The position numbers were made by a program, and so were the translations under genes. The notes below the pieces were generated by a model that was not told where the DNA came from, did not search any database, and saw only the letters and a program-made list of their open reading frames with translations. A stretch of 64,000 nucleotides of DNA from Rhabditophanes sp. KR3021 (lineage: Eukaryota > Nematoda > Chromadorea > Rhabditida > Alloionematidae), in NCBI GenBank assembly GCA_963281155.1, contig CAUJLY010000001.1, positions 620,001 through 684,000 of the forward strand. The letters are read 5' to 3'. This document shows positions 58,921 through 64,000 of this stretch, one piece after another. Position 1 is the first letter of the stretch. Each line of letters begins with the position of its first letter.

Positions 58921-59200
58921 ATTGTTAAATGAAAATTTTACCAAAAATGAGGTAAAACATTTTGGTGGTGTCAAAACAATATCAAATTTCAATTATTTTC
59001 GTGCAAACTTAAATAACAATAAGTTGGGGTGCAAAAATTGGTTGAAGAAAGAGTATGTGTAAACAAGACAATTTTGATTGAGTTGTTTTGTCTGTCTTAC
59101 TTAAAGAAAGGTTCTAAGTCTTTCAAGGAATATTATAGATTGATGTAAACTGATCTAATTAATTTTTGATTTAAAAACATCTTTTGAATTGTCATTGTTA

Positions 59201-60097
59201 ATGGAAAATCTGATCAAGAATTTTCCAAACCTAAATCTACTTATACCAAGTTCTTTTGGAAAACCTTCGAATTTTCAAAATTTCGAAAAAAGGTACAAAT
59301 TAATATTAGAGTTAATTAGAAGAAACCCACGCATTTGCTTAAATTTTAAAGTACATGGTGCATCACATGGTTGCGAAGGGTTGTTAGAGACTGTTAATAA
59401 AAGGAACAAAGAAGCACTAGATTTGATTTCAAAAAAATTAATTTCTACTTTTATGTCTTTGATGCTATTGGATAGACAATTTAAATTCTCTGGTGTAATT
59501 GAACAATTGCTCAAAACTGTAAAGATTCTTTAACTTTGTGATGTCATTTATTACCAACAAGTAAATTTAATGAGGAAACTAGACTTGTCAAGATTAAATG
59601 CAATTTCAATAATCAATAATTTCTGTCAAGTATATGATCCTTCGAAATACGTTATGACATTTGATTTACTTTGTGAGAAATTGTCCCACCTATCACAATT
59701 AAAGAATGTCAAGTTCCACAATATGCTTTTTAACGAAGAATGCACTGAGTTGGTATACAAAGCACTTATCAAACTCCCTTCTACTTGTGAAACATTAAAT
59801 ATTCCAGCTTTTGCCAAATACAGTCACCCTTTCAATTCTGATTTCACAAGGAGATTCAAACATTTAAAGAATCTATCAATTCGTGAATGTACTTTTAGGA
59901 ACATTTATTCACTTAACAAGACAAAATACCACCAGACAAATGTACTAGCGGGAGTTGAATTTGTGAACATAATGTGTGGTTACCAGATAAACATTTCCAT
60001 TCCAAACTTCATAAAAGTCTTATCAGTTATTTGTGCCTGTGAACAGTTCTTGCATCCTTACTTAAAATCAAAAGATACATCCATGTGCTCGTCTTAA
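59201..60097 (+). pseudogene. LRR/F-box-like gene interrupted by an in-frame stop
   Basis: Two open blocks in the same frame, 59201-59530 and 59534-60097, are separated by one TAA (after LLKTVKIL). Reading through gives about 298 residues with leucine-rich repeat-like strands: MRKLDLSRLNAISIINNF, LSHLSQLKNVKFHNMLF and FKHLKNLSIRECTFRNI. This resembles the large F-box-associated LRR families of clade IV nematodes, though no F-box is visible. No intron removes the stop. Either a pseudogene, or two shorter proteins, or a base error. Confidence 0.5.
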
Positions 60098-61494
60098 TAT
60101 TTATAGCAATGATGTTTTAGGAAAAGAAATTCTGTCACAAATTAAGAATTATAACGCTTGATTACTATTTTATTATAATAAAGATTTTTGTTAAACTTAT
60201 GAATATTCTTTTTTCAATACTTCTCAGCAACTATACGTTTTTGTCTTGATTAAAATAGTTTAAAAGCATCATATTACTTTCATCCTAAATTTAAAATAAA
60301 AGTTCTAAATCTACCTTTGTTTGAAACATCAGATATTGAAGACCAATAATGAAAGTCCTTTTGTATAATTAATATATTTGTTTCTTAAACAATAATTTAT
60401 CTATTTAGACAAAGTGGTTTAATGGCTATAATGTTATTTGCGTTAACGGGAATATGCGTATTGCTATTATATCTACTATCTAAATACTGTGTACATATAT
60501 AAACTTATTTATGAAGAATAAGGCTGGGTTCGGTGTAAGACCGGTGTAAATATTTGGATACACTGATTATTTTACACCGATTTTAAGACTAAATCTGTTA
60601 ATGATCCAAAAGATGTTCCTAGTTTTTTATGCATTTCAAAAAAGATATGAATGGGTACAAAATAATTGTGGATCATTTGATTAATAATTGTCTCATATTT
60701 GTTTGTTCTGTTAGCTTTGTGTGACAATTTTCACTTTCAAGTCACGACTCTTTTAATGAAATATTCTTTAAGAAGTTGACTGGGTTGTTTTGATCTATCA
60801 TACAAAACCAATTTTGAAACAAGGTATGTTTTTGCAATAAATACACACAACACGCATAAGGTAGTCAGTATCTACTTAGACGATTGAAGGTACAAACGTA
60901 AAAAGGTTAAGCCATAGTAATAGAATAATTAACTTTGTTATTTATATACAAGTACAATGACCAATTCATTAATAGATTCTGCAATTATTTCATTTCAATT
61001 ACGGCAATATTTTGGATATCAAAGTATAAGTTGATAAAAAACATTTTAAGCACTTTTATATATTTAAATTAAGATATTTAAAATTGTTTTGTTAGATTTA
61101 TAAAACTTTTGATCTATGATTGTTCATCATCTTTTGGTAATTTTGTTTTAACAAACATTGACATTAAATTTAATTTAAATAACATAAGTTGGTGAGCACT
61201 TTTTTTAACAATTTGTATTCATGATCTTTTAGTGTATGATATTAGTAATGAATGACCTCTGAATTTATGACATTTGTGATGAAACACCATCTATTTTTGG
61301 AAATTTCGGTGTTATTCAATAAATATTATCTATCAAGATCATTTAATCAAAATATATCAACATGATGAAATATTAATAGTGTACGTTTATGCACTTTCAA
61401 TATCACAAATCCGGTTTAATTTTGAATTATATGCTTTTTTTAGAAATCATCATGCCTATCTAGGGGGTGTAAAAACATCCTCCTTATATAAGAG
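60098..61494. other. Intergenic interval
   Basis: A+T-rich. At 60550-60580 CGGTGTAAAT and ATTTTACACCG form an imperfect inverted repeat that could fold as a hairpin. No gene. Confidence 0.4.
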
Positions 61495-61502
61495 GTGTAC
61501 CA
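61495..61502 (+). promoter_or_regulatory. TATA box of the small secreted peptide gene
   Basis: TATATAAG, 38 nt before the ATG at 61533; flanked by short GGTGTAnnA repeats. Confidence 0.5.
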
Positions 61503-61532
61503 CTTATTTTCATATAAATAAAGATTAAGTTT

Positions 61533-61757
61533 ATGAATCTTTACCAAAAAATGAAATCTTTAATATTTGTTCTATCTGCCTTTTTGTTAATTGTATCTTA
61601 TACTTATGCCTCTATTTGGGATGGATGGCATAATGCCGGAGGGGCCCAATGGAATAACGCAGGATTCAACAGTGCTGGTTTTAACTCAAATCTTAGATTC
61701 CTGTATAGAAGAAATGCAAATAGTGCAAATAACCAATATCTCTACCACGGCCAATAA
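61533..61757 (+). CDS. Small secreted Asn/Gly/Trp-containing peptide
   Basis: A single exon of 74 residues. The second ATG (MKSLIFVLSAFLLIVSYTYA) gives a textbook signal peptide. The mature part, SIWDGWHNAGGAQWNNAGFN and SAGFNSNLRFLYRRNANSAN plus QYLYHGQ, contains a twofold NxAGFNS repeat and an RR processing site. Such Gly/aromatic-rich peptides occur among nematode neuropeptide-like and epidermal antimicrobial peptides, but no family match is claimed. Confidence 0.6.
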   Translation: MNLYQKMKSLIFVLSAFLLIVSYTYASIWDGWHNAGGAQWNNAGFNSAGFNSNLRFLYRRNANSANNQYLYHGQ

Positions 61758-62970
61758 GCACAGACGCTGATTGGGATGAAATAACTTAAATAACATGCTA
61801 ATATTCTGTTAATTATGCAACAACTTCATTTTAATCTTTACCCATAATAGTTGTTGTTAGTCAAATTTTTAATAAATTTACTTGATTTAAAAGAGTTTAC
61901 TTTTCATATATGTACATTTTATTTATAAAAACGTTAAAATGATTGCCAAGTTTTGTTAAAAAATTCGAATAATTTTAAAGTGCACTCTTATTTAAAAGCA
62001 TCAACTTCATTTAATTAGCGAACCCTTCCGTCAGAAGCTAAACGTTGTTTTGATGATCTTTCTATTGTTAGTAATAAACTGTTGTTGTCTTAAAATAGAC
62101 ATCTACATAAACAACAGTTCCATCTTTAATTAGAATTTATTAATATTCTTAGTGATCAGGTATCATTTGAAATATTTTAATCGAGGTTAGTTCAATTGTA
62201 AGCGTAACTTTTTTAAGAACACTAAATTATAATTGCCTTTAATAATGTCAGGGGTGGATCCATAAAATACATGCTACTACAACATCCGGATTGGAGATGT
62301 CTGGAATGATCTTTGAAACGTGTTGCAGTCACCTTATTTATAACTATCTATCATAAGTTTGTTATTAATTATTAGTGATCAATGAAATAAAGTATTTATG
62401 TTATTCAATCATACTTCAAAAATACAAATAAGGAGATTGATTTTTTAAAGACCTTGCTAATACCTACAATTCCAAAATTTTGTTATGATTAATTTTGAGT
62501 AATGTAAATTTTTTTAATTGATAAATTTCCATTTTATTCTATAATTAATTTTCATCAAAAGATCCAATAAAAATGATTTATGTTGCAAATTGTGTAAATT
62601 GTCTTTGATCTTCAAAACGTATATCTCACAAGTTTGGTGCAAAGTTGCCTTGAAACATTTATGTTGTCTTGGTTACAATAAGTCCATTGCATTTGGTCAC
62701 TGCGTTGTATTTGATAAAGTTCTGATTGATGATAATACTATATTTTGCAAGGTATCTCCTACATAATCAACGATATCTGTACAATCAAATATATCTAGCT
62801 TTAAATAAAAGTTGATCTCTTGAATAGTAGAAGCACTTTTAATCTCAATAGTATTTTTTACTTAACTTCCACAATAATTGGTGTCGGATGTTTAACGAGA
62901 CATTTTTATCTTCACATTTGCGACCAAAATTATTACTAACTTACTCTAATATCTTATTACTTTAGACAGG
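61758..62970. other. Intergenic interval
   Basis: No supported gene; a TTTAG acceptor five bases before the next ATG is a likely trans-splice site. Confidence 0.4.
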
Positions 62971-64000
62971 ATGTACCCGCACAACCCAATGCGGGATGAT
63001 TATCGGTATCCGGTTACAAACTACGAAGGCATATTTCGAAAAGACTGTTTCAGAATAATTAGTGAGATAGCCTTGGTATTCAATTTATATTATCTCTGCT
63101 ATTTTCTGATAAGACACAAAAGATGTCCTGGACTTTCAAAAGTAACTCAGATGTACGTTATGATCTACCTGTGTTTGTTTTATGCGGATGTTGAAGAGTA
63201 CTTTGGGCTAAACTTTGAAACAGTCGCGGCTGTCGTTCTAATGACACCATCGGTTGCTGTTGGTTACTTGTCTCTTTGGGAGTATAGAAAGTCTTTTAAA
63301 TCGGAACATTGGTACCTTCAGTGGATGACTCCAGGTGTCATTGCAGTCCTTTTGATGTGTTTTGTTCAATTTGATTTAACTTATTATGGAATTGCCAAAT
63401 CACTATCTTATTATGTGAAAATTATTGCATTTTGGACACAAATTTATTTGATCATTCGCAATGCACCACACCGTCGCGAACAATTACCAAAGCCTTATGG
63501 CATTTCATTGCTTCTTTTTCAAATTGCTTCCTTAGTCCATGATACAGTTTTTGTCGAAGTAAAGGATAAGAACCTACCTATTTACGACATCTTGATGTGG
63601 TTGCAACTACTAACAGCTATGGTGTTTGTCGTCTTTTATGCTATTACTCTGCTTGAGGAGAAAGGCTTATTATGGGGTAGTTATGGACATTATTTGGTTG
63701 TCGCAAGAAGATTCTCGAATGGTCCACTTACTTTCGAAGAACATATAGTAGACGGAAAAGTGGTAAGACAGGTCAGACTAAAACAAGAACAACAACCTTT
63801 GTATGATGTTCCTCTAGAGGAAATTGGTAATTATCCTGTAGATGATGTCCAAAATGATGCTCCCTCTTATTCCCCTATTCAAACTTATCCTTCCTTATAT
63901 AACAGGAAAATTGAAAGAATTCCACCTTGTGATGACTCTAATATCTGCCATTTTTCAAGTATTATTGAATGGCTAACAGACGCTTCTCGAGTTGGTAGTG
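62971..64000 (+). CDS. Seven-pass membrane protein, 3' end outside the window
   Basis: An ATG at 62971 opens one frame that stays open for 343 codons to the window edge. Seven hydrophobic segments are visible, from EIALVFNLYYLCYFLI and QMYVMIYLCLFYADVEEYF to YDILMWLQLLTAMVFVVFYA, then a long polar tail (from about residue 230) with Tyr-Pro-rich stretches such as SYSPIQTYPSLY. It lacks the motifs of the serpentine families above. Possibly a receptor or transporter; not recognised. No intron is needed in the visible part. Confidence 0.7.
   Translation, partial: MYPHNPMRDDYRYPVTNYEGIFRKDCFRIISEIALVFNLYYLCYFLIRHKRCPGLSKVTQMYVMIYLCLFYADVEEYFGLNFETVAAVVLMTPSVAVGYLSLWEYRKSFKSEHWYLQWMTPGVIAVLLMCFVQFDLTYYGIAKSLSYYVKIIAFWTQIYLIIRNAPHRREQLPKPYGISLLLFQIASLVHDTVFVEVKDKNLPIYDILMWLQLLTAMVFVVFYAITLLEEKGLLWGSYGHYLVVARRFSNGPLTFEEHIVDGKVVRQVRLKQEQQPLYDVPLEEIGNYPVDDVQNDAPSYSPIQTYPSLYNRKIERIPPCDDSNICHFSSIIEWLTDASRVGS

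Noticed and set aside
1..64000. tRNA, rRNA and CRISPR arrays
   Set aside because: No cloverleaf with box A and B, no rRNA-like stretch and no spaced direct repeats were found by eye; CRISPR is not expected in an animal genome.

Overview
The window is nuclear DNA of a nematode. The evidence is internal: a cuticle collagen with the furin-type RNKR site, several serpentine chemoreceptor genes, ShKT-domain secreted proteins, a transthyretin-like gene, a sigma-type glutathione S-transferase, and very small introns (about 36-48 nt, GT-AG, TTTCAG or TTTTAG acceptors) in a strongly A+T-rich background. Genes have few introns (the E1 enzyme has one, phosphofructokinase two). Together this suits a clade IV (Tylenchina-type, for example panagrolaimid or strongyloidid-related) species better than Caenorhabditis, but the species cannot be named from this sequence alone.

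Layout. 0-6 kb: a Srg-type receptor, a small TFIIS-N-like protein, receptor debris and a type II membrane sulfotransferase. 6-12 kb: one copy of a degenerate dispersed repeat, a three-ShKT secreted protein, a decayed copy and an intact copy of a long cysteine-rich repeat protein, and receptor or F-box-like debris. 13-18 kb: a frameshifted receptor, an expanded metallothionein-like gene with about nine tandem units, a dead mariner-type transposon and a frameshifted transthyretin-like gene. 18-25.5 kb: GST plus the remnant of a second GST, a receptor, an ER 17-beta-HSD-like reductase and an HSL/AADAC-type hydrolase. 26-30 kb: three short secreted prepropeptides with an allatostatin-C-like Cys-x6-Cys core, with a cuticle collagen between them. 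32-33 kb: two small secreted peptides. 34-45 kb is the housekeeping block: GMP reductase, a coiled-coil protein, 6-phosphofructokinase, a class 3 lipase and ubiquitin-activating enzyme E1. 46-50 kb: kelch-like genes and two receptors, one of them broken. 50.6-54 kb: a His/Gly-rich secreted protein and a carboxypeptidase-like protein that has lost catalytic residues. 56-64 kb: an NDUFB6-like complex I subunit, a 45-residue membrane microprotein, a second class 3 lipase, a broken LRR/F-box-like gene, a small secreted peptide and a seven-pass membrane protein running off the edge.

Themes. Metabolic genes carry purine salvage, glycolysis, respiration and ubiquitin activation. The rest is environment-facing: chemosensation, detoxification (GST, HSD, hydrolase, metallothionein), secreted peptides and digestive lipases. 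Several otherwise well-preserved genes are broken by what looks like one missing or extra base, at least three of them in or next to T or A runs, so either recent decay is common or the assembly keeps uncorrected homopolymer errors. The most interesting candidates are the allatostatin-C-like peptide cluster and the expanded metallothionein. All intron and exon joins below were made by eye from splice signals and reading frame; family names rest on recognised motifs, not on database searches.
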